Source: Atriophallophorus winterbourni
Lineage: Eukaryota; Platyhelminthes; Trematoda; Plagiorchiida; Microphallidae
Reading direction: 5' to 3'
NCBI GenBank assembly: GCA_013407085.1
Contig: JACCGJ010024146.1
Span: forward strand, 1 to 64,000
Length of the DNA: 64,000 nucleotides
The notes beneath the pieces are model-generated. The model was not told the origin of the DNA, did no database searches, and was given only the letters and a program-made list of their open reading frames with translations. The stretch's first letter is position 1. Every line of letters starts with the position of its first letter. The translations under genes and the position numbers were made by a program. This document shows positions 48,067-58,399 of the stretch, in pieces.

Positions 48067-48104
48067 CCACTACCGGTTTCTGGCTGTTTGTTGTCATCAG
48101 GTGG
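48067..48104 (-). ncRNA. Hammerhead ribozyme (class 1), stem II decayed
   Basis: Minus strand: CCAC (48104-48101), CTGATGA (48100-48094), region CAACAAACAGCCA in which stem II no longer pairs well, GAAAC, ACCGGT (48077-48072), A (48071), GTGG (48070-48067). The core boxes, stem I and stem III palindrome are intact. It lies about 700 bases upstream of the first recognised GATA exon, in antisense orientation. Confidence 0.65.
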
Positions 48105-48807
48105 AGGTGAAATCAAATGTTAATTTTTTATCATTCTGTGTTTGCTGTTAAGCTTTCAAGATTATTAAACACCTTTCATTACCCCGAGTTAACTTGGATG
48201 AGATTAATCTCACTAACATCAATAAAATAACCCTATTTCCACGGTTTTCCAACAAACACACACGATCGCACTTTGTTTCGATTCAAACCTTTATTAGCAC
48301 TGTACCACTGTTTCAAGCATTACTGTCTCGTAGTTTTGAGGTCGAATAGCCTGATGCCGGTGAAATTGTTTTAGTCAAAAATTACAAGAATTCGCCCCCG
48401 TGCGATTGTATATTGTTGAAGTTAAAAGGACGAAATAACACATCAACGGAACAGGCAAACATTTCATCGTCAACTAAATCCCATCGAAATAAAACGGTTT
48501 TCTTCTTGTTTTCAATAAAGTATACTTTTTCTCGGTCACACAACATTACTCAAATATCTGTGAATGTAATATTTCAATATCATGAGAGAACATTATCATA
48601 ATGAATCATGTTCCTTTATATCAAATTAAAACCAATGGTTGATCAGAGAAAAAGGAAGTGACAACGAAAATAAGCTATAGGTGATGTATATACTAGATTC
48701 CAGAAGAGAAAACAAGATGGACGTTCGCAAGGCGTCACTGGGACGCACATACACCGTCATTGCCTTTAATATTCGAAATGATAATTAAAAATATTTTTTC
48801 AAAACAG
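48105..48807. other. Non-coding, upstream of GATA exon
   Basis: Probable intron or promoter-side sequence. The plus frame at 48413-48601 has no recognisable content. No confident exon. Confidence 0.4.
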
Positions 48808-49120
48808 GTGCAACAAAAACGGAAATTCCTTGGAGTTCCGCGTGGCCCAATGAGCGGAAGATCGAACAACACAACAGTCTACATCACACCCCATTCAATT
48901 CTAATCAACCGCCCTCCCTGACGCAACCGTGCAAGCAATCTAAATTTTCACTAAAGAAATTTGGCACCAAGCAAGTAGATAAAATCTTGCACGGGAAATT
49001 AAACGAAAATGAAATATCTTCACAAAGTCTGAATGGTAATGTCAGTCATAACCGACAGCCTTTGTGCTTACGAACTTCCAGCAGAGAAAGCGATGCTTCT
49101 CCAAGTATTCAAATAGAGCC
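48808..49120 (+). CDS. GATA: GATA1/2/3-class transcription factor, exon a (N-terminal region)
   Basis: Found by splicing logic rather than by an ATG frame. An acceptor (TTTTTTCAAAACAG ending at 48807) opens a 313-base segment. It is open in one frame, starting with two bases of a codon and ending with two bases before the donor GTGAGT (49121). The next exon starts with exactly one base of a codon, so phases agree. The roughly 103 residues are hydrophilic, rich in Ser, Asn, Gln, Pro and Lys (for example PFNSNQPPSLTQ and SSRESDASPS). This is typical of the poorly conserved activation region of GATA factors. The stop at 49122-49124 in the unspliced frame confirms the exon must end there. The true start codon lies upstream. 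Confidence 0.7.
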
Positions 49121-50477
49121 GTGAGTTCGTTTACCTTGCTTCATCGTGTACACTTATTCATCTTGGGCTGTTGATATTTCTCAAACCCTGTGTAAAATGG
49201 AATCGACTGATTTTAAATATATGGCTTGCAACCAAAACCAAGCTTGTAAATATTTACATTAATGACTTATGATGTCCAGGGGTAATCAACCAATGCATGC
49301 ACGCTTTTGTTTATTAAATTTAACGTGTGCGATGACGCAATTAAATTGAGCAAAGCGTTCTATCGGTAAAATGTTCTGCTCTTTAAATGTGAACCCTCAA
49401 ACTTGTCTAGCGTTATGTGCTGTCGCACTTTTTGTGGCTATTACTACTAAAAATCTATCGAATTTTTTGAGAATGTGACACAAGCACTTGCTGAAAAATG
49501 GCTGTAAAACTTTTGATGTTGTTTACATTCCACATCTCGGAACCCTAAAAAGGAACTGCTTTACCATTGGTGTTAAAAATGCGGTTCTTATTTCACTGAA
49601 ATCTGAATGGGTAGCAACATTTTGAACGCGAGCATCAGTATTTGGATATGGTTACTTACGTCTTCGTCTGCACTAATTCAAGGTAATTCAAGGTTTTTAA
49701 AGGTCTAAAAAGCAACAAGCTTAACGACAACCATAGGATGGTAAAAATTCAAATTTAAGAGTATAAACAATATAAGAACATAGATTAAACAGTATATAAG
49801 TGTTCTGGAAACGAATAATGCAATAAAAATTCGTCTAATTTCGTTTTAAAGTCATGCAAGATAGTGGCGTATAAATCCGTTTGGTTTAAAACAGGTAATC
49901 ATTACGTGGTTGCAACTTTTCTATCTAGTATTTCAACCTAATCATATCTGCTTTCTTGAGGTCGATTCCTGCGCAAGCTGAGTGTGTTTGCGTATTACGT
50001 AGCTTGAGAGGTAAAAATCAGACAGAGTCCGTGGAATCTAAGATTTTCAGCTGTTTGATGAGGGATCAATTAATGCCAGGGTAATTACCTTGTGTATTTT
50101 CCAACTATCGATTATCTATGGGAGGATGCATTTTACCTGATTACGGTCATCACTTTAAATGGACTTGCCAGATTCCTTAAAGTAAAAGAAGATCGCATAC
50201 CGTGGTGACTGCCATTCGATTGCTTGTTCAATTAGTATGCATGATCAGCGTCGCATAAATCCAGCTCACTCAGATCTCACGACAGACTTTCGTAACCAAC
50301 ATTATACGCGAATTCTAAGTGGTTTAATTAGTCAGGAAGCAAGATATATTTTGGTGCCATGGTATTCGGAATGTGGAGTGTTATACAGAGCGAAGTTTAT
50401 TTAGGTATAACATGAGACACGAGAGCTAAATCTCATTATAGTTTGACCTTAATGATTCTTTTTCAAAATATTTTCAG
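49121..50477 (+). other. GATA intron with LINE 3' fragment
   Basis: GT-AG intron (GTGAGT to TTTTCAG). It carries a family E LINE 3' end in reverse at 49680-49875. Nothing else supported. Confidence 0.65.
49680..49875 (-). mobile_element. CR1-like LINE 3' end (family E)
   Basis: Reverse complement of the last 190 bases of the LINE ending at 22650, including the terminus TTCAAGGTTTTTAAAGGTCT read on the plus strand and CAACAAGCTTAACGACAACC. Confidence 0.8.
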
Positions 50478-51010
50478 AGTTCAGATCGAGCTGAACCTCA
50501 ACAAATGCATTACAAATCAAACCAGAGAATATTCCTCGGTAATTGATTCCCCGCGCGAAGTAAACGATTTCACCAAGGAAGCTTTGAATGCTATTAATAC
50601 GAAACCTAATGTAAACGGGGAACCGATGCAAAACTCCAATGATTTTTGTGCACGGGCAAACTGCAATCATTCATTGCCCAATAATTCGCTGGATATTGTC
50701 AAACCATCGAACCGGTTGGCTGAGCGGTTCACAGCAATGAGTTCATCGTTCGGTGCTGAAAGTCAGGAAAATAATGAATTTCAACTTTTCGGAAGGCATG
50801 GAACATATCCACAGCAATGGCCGCTCGAATCTACCATGAATCAAAGCCATTCGGACAATTCAAGTTACCCAAGCATTCGAGGTAGAATGTTGGATCACTT
50901 TTCGGTGGCAGCACCATTCCATGGTTTCAACGCGACGCCAGCAACAATGCAAATGTTACAAATTTCCAATATAGCTTGCAAACTAAAAAATAAAACGAAA
51001 CAGATTTCAG
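50478..51010 (+). CDS. GATA: GATA1/2/3-class transcription factor, exon b
   Basis: 533 bases between TTTTCAG (50471-50477) and donor GTAGGT (51011). The exon begins with the third base of a codon and ends with the first base of one. The product, about 177 residues, has no fold that I recognise. It is Asn/Ser-rich, with stretches such as MNQSHSDNSSYPSIRG and FHGFNATPATMQM. Low conservation N-terminal to the fingers is normal for GATA proteins. The last residues before the finger exon are KNKTKQIS. The acceptor could also be two bases later, which would break phase, so 50478 is preferred. Confidence 0.8.
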
Positions 51011-51395
51011 GTAGGTGAGCGATGGTCATTTCTAATGATAATTGTTCATGACAAAATCTCCATTTTTGACACGTCAAAATAGTGCCTAAAAATTTAAAGC
51101 TGGAATCCTATTGAAAAATTCGCAATTTCTTCGATTTTGAGTCGACCTATTGGAAGAGCAAACCTTGGGTTCAAAATATTTTGAACAACGGAAAGTACAA
51201 CTTGATTAAAGACCAGTCATTCATTATTCATTAAACGCTTGTTTACAGTTATTCATAACTGAATCATTTGTATTAATTGTAACCTCAATGGGGTCACCAA
51301 ATACTGGACTGGTCGGGCAAACAAAGCTACTCAAATGTGCCAGACTAGAGAACAGTTCATAAACGCTTAATTGCAATCGGTCAAACGGTGGACGG

Positions 51396-51451
51396 TAGCC
51401 CAGGTTGTTAAGACATGGGACTACAATGTTGATGGTCGGGGGTTCGAGTCC
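51396..51451 (+). promoter_or_regulatory. Pol III type 2 internal promoter (A and B boxes)
   Basis: A-box-like TAGCCCAGGTTG at 51396-51407, with 10 of 12 positions matching TRGCNNAGYNGG by eye. B box GGTTCGAGTCC at 51441-51451 matches GGTTCGANTCC fully. Confidence 0.7.
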
Positions 51452-51470
51452 CACCCGAAGCGAAGGTTAT

Positions 51471-51515
51471 GCACTGCTGATGAGTTCAAATAAGAGCGAA
51501 ACTCGAGTCCAGTGC
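51471..51515 (+). ncRNA. Hammerhead ribozyme, all core elements intact
   Basis: Stem I: GCACTG (51471-51476) pairs perfectly with CAGTGC (51510-51515). Core box 1: CTGATGA (51477-51483). Stem II: GTTC (51484-51487) with GAGC (51494-51497), one G-U pair, loop AAATAA. Core box 2: GAAA (51498-51501). Stem III: the palindrome ACTCGAGT (51501-51508). Cleavage triplet GTC ends at 51509, so cleavage is predicted between 51509 and 51510. Stem III as a hairpin would leave only a two-base loop, so dimer formation is the likely active state. Confidence 0.88.
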
Positions 51516-51941
51516 TTCCGTTATGCACCGTCGTGATCAACTTTGTGAATAGTTCGATGGGCTTGGCACGGACGAGTAATCACGAATAAACATAATTCTA
51601 AGTGAAATTTATTGAAACAATGTGCTACCCGTGTCAAATTCATCTGCTAGTTCTGTAAAGTTCATTGTTAGAAATAGCTGAAAAATCATTTAACGTGGCG
51701 TGGTGGATAATTATGAACGTACACTTAAGTTGACCAATTTATTTAGGAAGCCCTGTACTCCTAACTTTATATAAATGTTATAGTACAATCATTTGGCTAG
51801 CAAAGAATTTGCATAGACCCGTTTTAGTAATGCTGGTTACATGCGGTAGCAATTACTTTAGCGAGACTGTCACCAAATAAACATCCGACGCTAGCGATAG
51901 GTTCAATGTCTAATGGAATTCTTATTGCAAAACTTCTTCAG

Positions 51942-52087
51942 ACGGCCGTGAATGCGTAAACTGTGGCGCGACACAGACACCGTTGTGGCGCAGAGATGAA
52001 TCTGGTCACTATCTGTGCAACGCCTGTGGTTTGTATCACAAAATGAACGGCACGAGCAGGCCTCTGATAAAACCAAAGCGGAGAGCG
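51942..52087 (+). CDS. GATA: GATA1/2/3-class transcription factor, exon c: N-terminal zinc finger
   Basis: 146 bases between TTCTTCAG and donor GTAAGT (52088). The one leftover base of exon b (G) plus AC gives the Asp before GRECVNCG. The finger is C-X2-C-X17-C-X2-C: CVNC, then [13 protein letters not shown], then CNAC, followed by GLYHKMNG and [11 protein letters not shown]. The combination [13 protein letters not shown] and [11 protein letters not shown] is the N-finger signature of animal GATA factors. In other GATA proteins this finger stabilises DNA binding and contacts FOG-type cofactors. The exon ends exactly on a codon. Confidence 0.95.
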
Positions 52088-55000
52088 GTAAGTTTGATTT
52101 TTAAAATGTCACTCTTGCTGAGGGCATCACTCAAATGCGATCATTGCCTCAAATCGTGATGCTTGCCAAATGTGCACTCAGCGAAGAAGCTGTTAATAAA
52201 AAACTATTTAGTGAAAGAGCACGAAAAATGTCTTCAGTTATTGTAAGGAATGCTATTAAAATAAGAATATTTTAATCAAGCTCGAAGGACTAATCGTATA
52301 CTCAGATTTTATTAGCACCGTGATTTAGTCATTTATAGATGCAAATGTACAAAAACACTGCTCTACGTAAACGGTATCGGTACCACACTGTTTCACAATT
52401 GTATTGATAAAAATAATTGTGCCTCGTTATTCTATGTATTAGGCTGAATGGAGGTTTATAATTGGTAAGAAGGATTGGAAAGTCCTATTATGAGCATTGA
52501 AGCTCCGCGCTGTGGATTTTCCGTAAGATGAAACTATTTTTAAACCAGTGCTCCACGTTTGTACAGCATACTAGGTATGAGTAGATATATAAGTTTAAAT
52601 TATCTAGCAAACGATGTGAGCGTCGATCAAACCGAGAGCCCATTTGAGGGAGCCAAGTTGATTTCAGTTTTGTTAGCAGCAAATCAAAAACGTATTCTGT
52701 ACCTAAATCGGATCCGGCGGTGGAGTTGCAGTCTACTTTCCTGAACGTTTAGCGCAGTGTAATCTAATCTATAATCCTGACCTCAGCCTTTCTGATACGA
52801 TGTGGTGTTCAGTAAATCTAGTCAATGGAGATGAATGTACGATCGACATTATTTACCGCTACCATCATCGGAATGCTGATATAATGATAAACTAATCGAA
52901 TCCTTGCAATACATCGCAAGCTGTCAGGCTACTTAATCGCTGATCACCGTCAATGTTAATCTCCCGAATCTGTTTTCAAGAAGTGAACACTCCCTTCATT
53001 AGTTTGAACATAACTTCAAGGATGTTATCGAAATTGTTTTACTGCACAACTCGCAGACGGAGTCTTGACCAACCTTAAACCTTTGACCTCATCTTAACGC
53101 CTGAAGCAACCGCGGTAGCGAATATACGATAACTGGTACCACTGGGAAAGAGTAACCATGCGGTGCTTTTCTTCGATTACGTATGTAGTGCGGAACGATT
53201 GAGCGAACAGACAAAAGTCTTCAGGAAAATACAATTGCAATCCTTAAATATCAGGATTCATACACTCAAGAGTTTGATTTCATGGATTCTGGCTTATATT
53301 ACGATACATTTCTAAATTACTTGAATTCGAAGCTTTACGAAAACTCAAGTTTCATATCACACAAATCCAACCGTAACTACCAGTGTGTTAAGTAGAACTG
53401 ATAAATTGTTAGCTATAAAGAGAATATCTCGGGTAACTCATAAGAATTTTAGTACGGAAGCAACTTGGAAGCGATTCTGTAAGATACGGAATCACGTCAC
53501 GACACTTGTAAGAGAAGATCGCATGGAGTTCCAATGGAACTTGCTTAAAAGAATAGAGAAGAATCCTTAGCTTATCTATAAGACAGTAAATGAGCGATCA
53601 AGAATCAACCCAGGTGTATTCTCTGTACAAACACATAATTGATTCACTCACTCTGCCCAAGATACCGCCGATGCTTGGTCAAAGTCTTACTCACTTGTCT
53701 TCAATCCTAAGCGTTGTATCCCATATCAATTTTTACCAAATTCGATACGTTTGGAATTATTCAGTGAAATGACTGTGATTGAATATATGGTTGTAGGGAA
53801 CTTTGTCAACTAAACGAAAAGAAGTCCCCTGGCGCAGACAAAATTACCCCCGTCATACTTTGCAGGTGTCGCATTGCTTTGACTGTTCCTCTCACGTGCC
53901 TATTCAATCTCAGCCTACATGAGGGAAAAATACAACCGTAATGGAAAGCAGGTAGCCGATCAGACACAGCAAACTATAGACTGGTAACGCTAATTCCGGT
54001 GATCTCTAAATTAATAGAACGCATTGTGACTGAGCGCATAAGAGAACTTTTGAAAACCAACTTATTTTGACTGAAGCACAACACGATTTTCCAAGAAATC
54101 GTAGCTGTTTATGTAACCTTCTTAAAACGTTCGAGGATTGGACCAAGTCACTAGACGCGGGTGAGGTTGTACATGCTTAATACATCGATATTTTTAAAGC
54201 TTTCGATAAAGTCAACCATGACAGTCTAATAAAAAGCTCGAAGCATATGGAGTAACGGGAATGTTGCGGAATTAGATAAGGGACAATCTTACTGATAGAC
54301 ACATGCAAGTTCGCGTTGGCAGCACCTTCTCTAGAAGAATTGACGTCAAATGTGGTAGTCCGCAAGGCTCAGTGCTCGGACTTCTTCTATTCTTGGTGTA
54401 TATGAACGATATATTAGAAGATATTGGATGAAATTTGATACTGTCTGTCGATGATATTAAAATATGGAAACGTGTCAGGTCTGTTAATGACTGTATTTAA
54501 TTACAACGGGATCTGTGCACCTTATTTCGTTGGTCCCAGATAAACGAGTTACTATTTAACCCTGTGAACTGTAAAAAGCTGCTACTTGGAAAATCTCTGC
54601 ATCACACGTATCAACTATGCACGAAAGATCTCGTCTGGACTACCGCAGAAAAAGATCTCGGTATCTGGGTGACGTTTAACATTAAGACTGGACATCATTG
54701 CCGGACAGTGTACAATAAATCCTGCCGTATCTTGAGTCTTCTAAAAAAGGGTATTCAGTATTTTCACGCCAGAAACTTTATCCCGGTTAATTAATACGTA
54801 TGTACGTCCTGTTAAGGAATATTCCATCCAAGCCTGGGCACCATGGATCAGGAAGAATATCGAACTACTTGTCAGGATTTATCATCGTGAGACAAAGTTG
54901 GTGTCCCGTTACAGAAATTTGTTTTTCAAAGTGCGAATGTTCAAACTAAATCTACATGATTTTACCAATCGACGGATACGTAGTGACCTCCTGTTGGCTT

Positions 55001-55444
55001 TCAAAATCTTGCATATTTCTGAGTTCTTAACCTGGAAAAGATAATTTGATAGTAATAACTGTTTAAAGAAGCTCACACACACCAACGCGGATGAACTTGT
55101 TCATGTCACCCTTCCCCGTGAGGTTTGAGTTGCAGACCAATGTTTAGATGGCGGTTGCAATAACATAAAAGCAATTGCAAGTGGAAACATAATATGCTCC
55201 AAATGTACATGCACGTTTGACTTCGACCGGATGATTTCAACTGTGCATTTATGAACGTCGTATATGAACGTGTTATTTGGCTATTTTTGCAACTACAACT
55301 TTTATAAACCCAATATTTTAACTGACAATTTACACAAAAGCAACTGTAGAATAACTTGGGGTCAAAAGCCAACGAAATGAGCTATAAGGATGTTATTATG
55401 TCTCATAAATCTCTATTCTAACTTTGACACTTTTTCACTCACAG
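52088..55444 (+). other. GATA intron with decayed LINE
   Basis: GT-AG intron (GTAAGT to TTCACTCACAG) separating the two fingers. The copy of a family B LINE at 52600-55060 fills most of it. Confidence 0.8.
52600..55060 (+). mobile_element. Decayed CR1-like LINE, endonuclease to C-terminus (family B)
   Basis: The endonuclease is readable at 52715-52990 (GGGVAVYFPER, MWCSVNLVNGDE, NLPNL). The RT linker is at 53385-53570 (WKRFCKIRNHVTTLVRED). RT pieces follow: KKSPGADKI near 53830, a YRLVTLIPVISKLI-like block, HDFPRN, then DRHMQVRVGSTF near 54300, the damaged box LSVDDIKIW near 54450, and the thumb region at 54564-54794. The C-terminus decays by 55060. It shares long stretches with the copy at 9181-10320, including TTACTGATAGACAC. 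Sense orientation relative to the host gene. Confidence 0.8.
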
Positions 55445-55570
55445 TCAGCAAATCGAAAAGTGGGAACAACCTGCGCAAACTGTCAAACCTTGCATACCAC
55501 GTTATGGCGTCGAAATCACAACGGAGAGTCAGTGTGTAATGCTTGTGGTTTGTACTATAAATTGCATCAC
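55445..55570 (+). CDS. GATA: GATA1/2/3-class transcription factor, exon d: C-terminal zinc finger
   Basis: 126 bases (42 codons, phase 0 at both ends) between CACTCACAG and donor GTGAGT (55571). It encodes the linker SANRKVGTT, then [33 protein letters not shown]. This is C-X2-C-X17-C-X2-C with the WRRN and [10 protein letters not shown] signature. Tyr-Tyr in LYYKLH together with TMKKE on the next exon points to the GATA1/2/3 class, because the GATA4/5/6 class usually has LYMKLHG and AMRKEG (family knowledge). This finger is the one that recognises (A/T)GATA(A/G) sites. Confidence 0.96.
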
Positions 55571-55999
55571 GTGAGTTTTGATACTGAAATGTCGTGCCAA
55601 TTTGTTCAGTCAACTGCAATATTTGTGATGGTACATAGATGTAAGTAGCAAATGGTAATCAAAAATCTGGAATGAAATAATGGTCATAAACAGGTGGCGC
55701 ACATTTTGTAATTTTAAGATGCAAGCGCTCCTTGTTTAAGATGCTTTGTTTTAATTCTTGATCGTTTAGTGCTAAGGTGTTTTCTATTTACCTTGATTAA
55801 CAAAGGTAGATAGAATAATGATCGGACAACGATGCACTCATCCGTGAAATCGTATCTTGAGTAAACTAAAATAATTGCTTCGAATATAAAGAGGTGTTGG
55901 GATTTAATAATTTATATTTAGCGTTTGGGTTACGGAAAGATCAATAACACCCAAGTTATTGTATTGGCAGATGTGTTAAACCAATCGATTAATCATTGA

Positions 56000-56360
56000 C
56001 ATGAAAAAGAAGTTTCAAAGTAATCGTTGAGAGCAGTTTTTGGGTGGGTACCGTCTGTGACACAGAAGCTTCGTCAGGCCAAGGGTGAAAGTGAGAACAG
56101 AAAACAAAATTAAACAGAACTCCATCCACCACCGCTAACTGGTCTTATCAGCCTACTGAAATCCCTGGGTGTGTGAAGTCATGTAGACCAAGACCGAATC
56201 AATTGTCAAATTTTATCAATGCAGCGTGAACTCGGTCAAGGTCTGTTGAAATTGTGGGGCATATGTGCATGATTGACTTGATTTAAACCTGACCTGACTA
56301 AGAAGCGAAACCTTACCAAAAATCTACTCTAACCGATTCATTGCAAACTTTCTTTTTATG
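56000..56360. repeat. Class 2 palindromic element with opposed hammerhead-like cores
   Basis: Outer arms 56000-56050 and about 56310-56360 are inverted copies (CATGAAAAAGAAGTTTC and GAAAC... to AAACTTTCTTTTTATG, with AACCGATT-type blocks inside). Inside the left arm, on the minus strand, is CTGACGA (56077-56071) followed by AGCTTCTGTGTCAC; its GAAA box is lost. Inside the right arm, on the plus strand, is CTGACTAAGAAGCGAAACC (56294-56312), whose stem II is deleted. Each core is broken in a different way. The element is the larger relative of the mini-palindrome at 2350-2462. Confidence 0.6.
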
Positions 56361-56879
56361 ATTATGGATTCTTGATCGGTCTCAAATATATCAAATTATC
56401 ACGCTAAATTTACTTGTGTTAAATAGTATCGAAAAATAAAATTAAATATATCAATAACTTTAACTTAACTTAAATTACTGTATGTCCGTTGCAGTGCAGA
56501 GAGATATATCGTGTAGATCTCTACCCCATCTCTCTTGTTGACCACGTGTCTACCAGCCTTAGTGATTTCCATTGCATCTGAATACATGCTTTCCATATAC
56601 GGCTTAATGCAACGCAACAGTCAATCTACATTTTCAAGGTCCACACTATGACCTCTGTTAAACACATGTTCAGCTAAAGCTGAACGTTTTTTATGCGAAT
56701 TTTTTTACGATTCAATCCTAGTATGAGGTTCCATAGCTATCTGTCCTATGTACACAACATAGCAAATTTTGAAGTTACTCAAACTAAACTTAACATATCT
56801 ATTTGGTGTACCATGCCCGAAAGCTGGCTGGCTGCTTGTATGTGGCATGTCACGATTTTTGAATAAATGTTTCAACAGG

Positions 56880-57670
56880 TGATTTGGAGTTTGTACTATT
56901 TTGTATGTAACTATTACATCACTTCGAATGTGTATACGTTACAAGGTGGGGAGCCTCAACCTTTGAATGCGTTACTGGTACATTCGATTCGGAAGACCAC
57001 TGACAAGTTCGGTTACACGATGGTATATTCTATCAAAAACTAAAATATTCTTATTGTGCCATGGACTCAAAGCTTACAGTGAGTGTCACATGGTCGTAAG
57101 ATGTAGGTCATTAGCAAAATCGTAGGCGGAAGGTTCGGAAAATATGTCGCAGCATATCCGGAATCCACGCGTGTAAATGACCTCAAAATGCAAGCTGTCT
57201 TTTAGCCCGCAGCATACTCAGAATCCAAGTATGTTTTTCGACCTGGTCCAGCTCAAATCTTTCTTCCCAGAGTGTGTATTGAAATAGCTTGTTGATTTGC
57301 AGCGCCTTGCATTTTTGAAATTTGATTGGCAGCTTATTCCTCACCGACCATTTGTGAAGGGCTTCCCAGCTATAAACATTCTGCGGTAGATTCTATTCCC
57401 TGCCAAATCTTAATATCTTAGGCAAAGTCACCCATTATGCATGACAGCATTCGAAGTAGATTATTGATGTAAACTAGGCGATGAACTTGTCCAAGCACGG
57501 GACCTTGCCGTACATCACTAATGGCATCGATGGCGAATAAGTGAGCTGCCTTTATTTACATAATATCCTTGTGTGCAGAGAGGTATCTTCTAAGCCATGC
57601 GAGTAGTTGTCGGCTGATGAAAATCAGTTGCAGTTTTGGTATCAGTTGACTGTGATTAACTCAATCATAA
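56880..57670 (-). mobile_element. CR1-like LINE fragment (family D)
   Basis: The minus-strand sequence matches the family D copies at 26380-26840 and (plus) 32437-32860 through TGCAAGCTGT, GGTCCAGCTCAAA and TTGCATTTTTG. RT motifs are barely readable because of many stops. It ends on the upstream side near 57670 in the AFDRV-type palm region. Confidence 0.65.
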
Positions 57671-57946
57671 TCTTTAATTTATAGTCTCAAATGAATACAA
57701 GATGAAGATCGACAGCAATAAAATAACTATATCACACGTCAAGTTACGATAATATTTATAGGCTGAATTGATTGGTCATATAATCGCAACATTCTGACAC
57801 GAAAAGCGAAATGCATCCAACATTAAGATCTATTTTCTTACTTACCATTAGTGTTCAAAACTATGATATTTGGTTTTGTTTTGTTTCCCAGGAAAACTTG
57901 GGAGACTGGATCAGATTGATTTGTCCTATCCCATTGATTTTCACAG

Positions 57947-58399
57947 ATCGATCGCCCAATTACGATGAAAAAAGAGGTCATACAAACAAGAAATCGACGA
58001 TTAACTCAGACCAAGAAGAATAAAAACATCGATCAGCTGATTCAGTCCGCAGTGTTTGCCGGATACACACAGAATCCTGTCCCCGATACGCGATGGCAAA
58101 TGGAAAAACCAACCTTGCGATTCCCGAATTTCGAAAAAATTGTTCAGTGCTATCCGATAAAACGTTACCCAGAAACGCTTGGTGAGAGTCGATTGGAAGA
58201 ACACAAGTTCCCAAGCACAGCATCTGAAGCCATGACGGCGGCATATTACACAGTTTCAAACAAAAACGAAGGTCGTTCAAAAACATCAGTCAACTTTCAA
58301 AGTTCAAATTATCAAACACTTTTATACGATACCAAACATTTACCGTATCCGACGTATCCGATGGATTTTCAATGGCCTACAGTTCGGTTCTTTCATTAG
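57947..58399 (+). CDS. GATA: GATA1/2/3-class transcription factor, terminal exon e
   Basis: Begins in phase 0 after TTTTCACAG. It opens with IDRPITMKKEVIQTRNRR, the basic tail that completes DNA binding after the C-finger, followed by KKNKNIDQ. The other about 130 residues are specific to this protein, with Pro/Tyr/Asn-rich patches (KHLPYPTYPMDF near the end). It ends at TAG 58397-58399. With exon d this makes the full C-finger plus tail. Length from exon a to the stop is about 520 residues, in the usual range for GATA factors; the missing 5' exon(s) would add to that. Confidence 0.93.
   Translation: MDRPITMKKEVIQTRNRRLTQTKKNKNIDQLIQSAVFAGYTQNPVPDTRWQMEKPTLRFPNFEKIVQCYPIKRYPETLGESRLEEHKFPSTASEAMTAAYYTVSNKNEGRSKTSVNFQSSNYQTLLYDTKHLPYPTYPMDFQWPTVRFFH

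Larger units (their letters stand above)
51275..51605 (+). mobile_element. tRNA-derived SINE with hammerhead ribozyme
   Basis: The head has RNA polymerase III promoter-like boxes: an A box TAGCCCAGGTTG (51396-51407) and an exact B box GGTTCGAGTCC (51441-51451), at tRNA-like spacing. A hammerhead follows (51471-51515). The tail ends with CACGAATAAACATA. The same element occurs on the minus strand at 62392-62800 and 62801-63060. In gene context it lies in the sense orientation of a GATA intron. The architecture equals that of the schistosome Sm-alpha retroposons (established knowledge); family identity is inferred. Confidence 0.85.
51011..51941 (+). other. GATA intron containing a hammerhead SINE
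   Basis: GT-AG intron (GTAGGT to ACTTCTTCAG). It contains a tRNA-headed SINE in sense orientation (51275-51605) with an apparently intact ribozyme. Confidence 0.7.
55571..57946 (+). other. GATA intron with hammerhead-type element and LINE fragment
   Basis: GT-AG intron (GTGAGT to GATTTTCACAG). It holds a class 2 palindromic element (56000-56360) and a minus-strand family D LINE fragment (56880-57670). Confidence 0.8.

Noticed and set aside
51396..51470. A functional tRNA gene
   Set aside because: A and B boxes are present, but the acceptor stem does not close and the sequence continues into a hammerhead. It is a SINE head.
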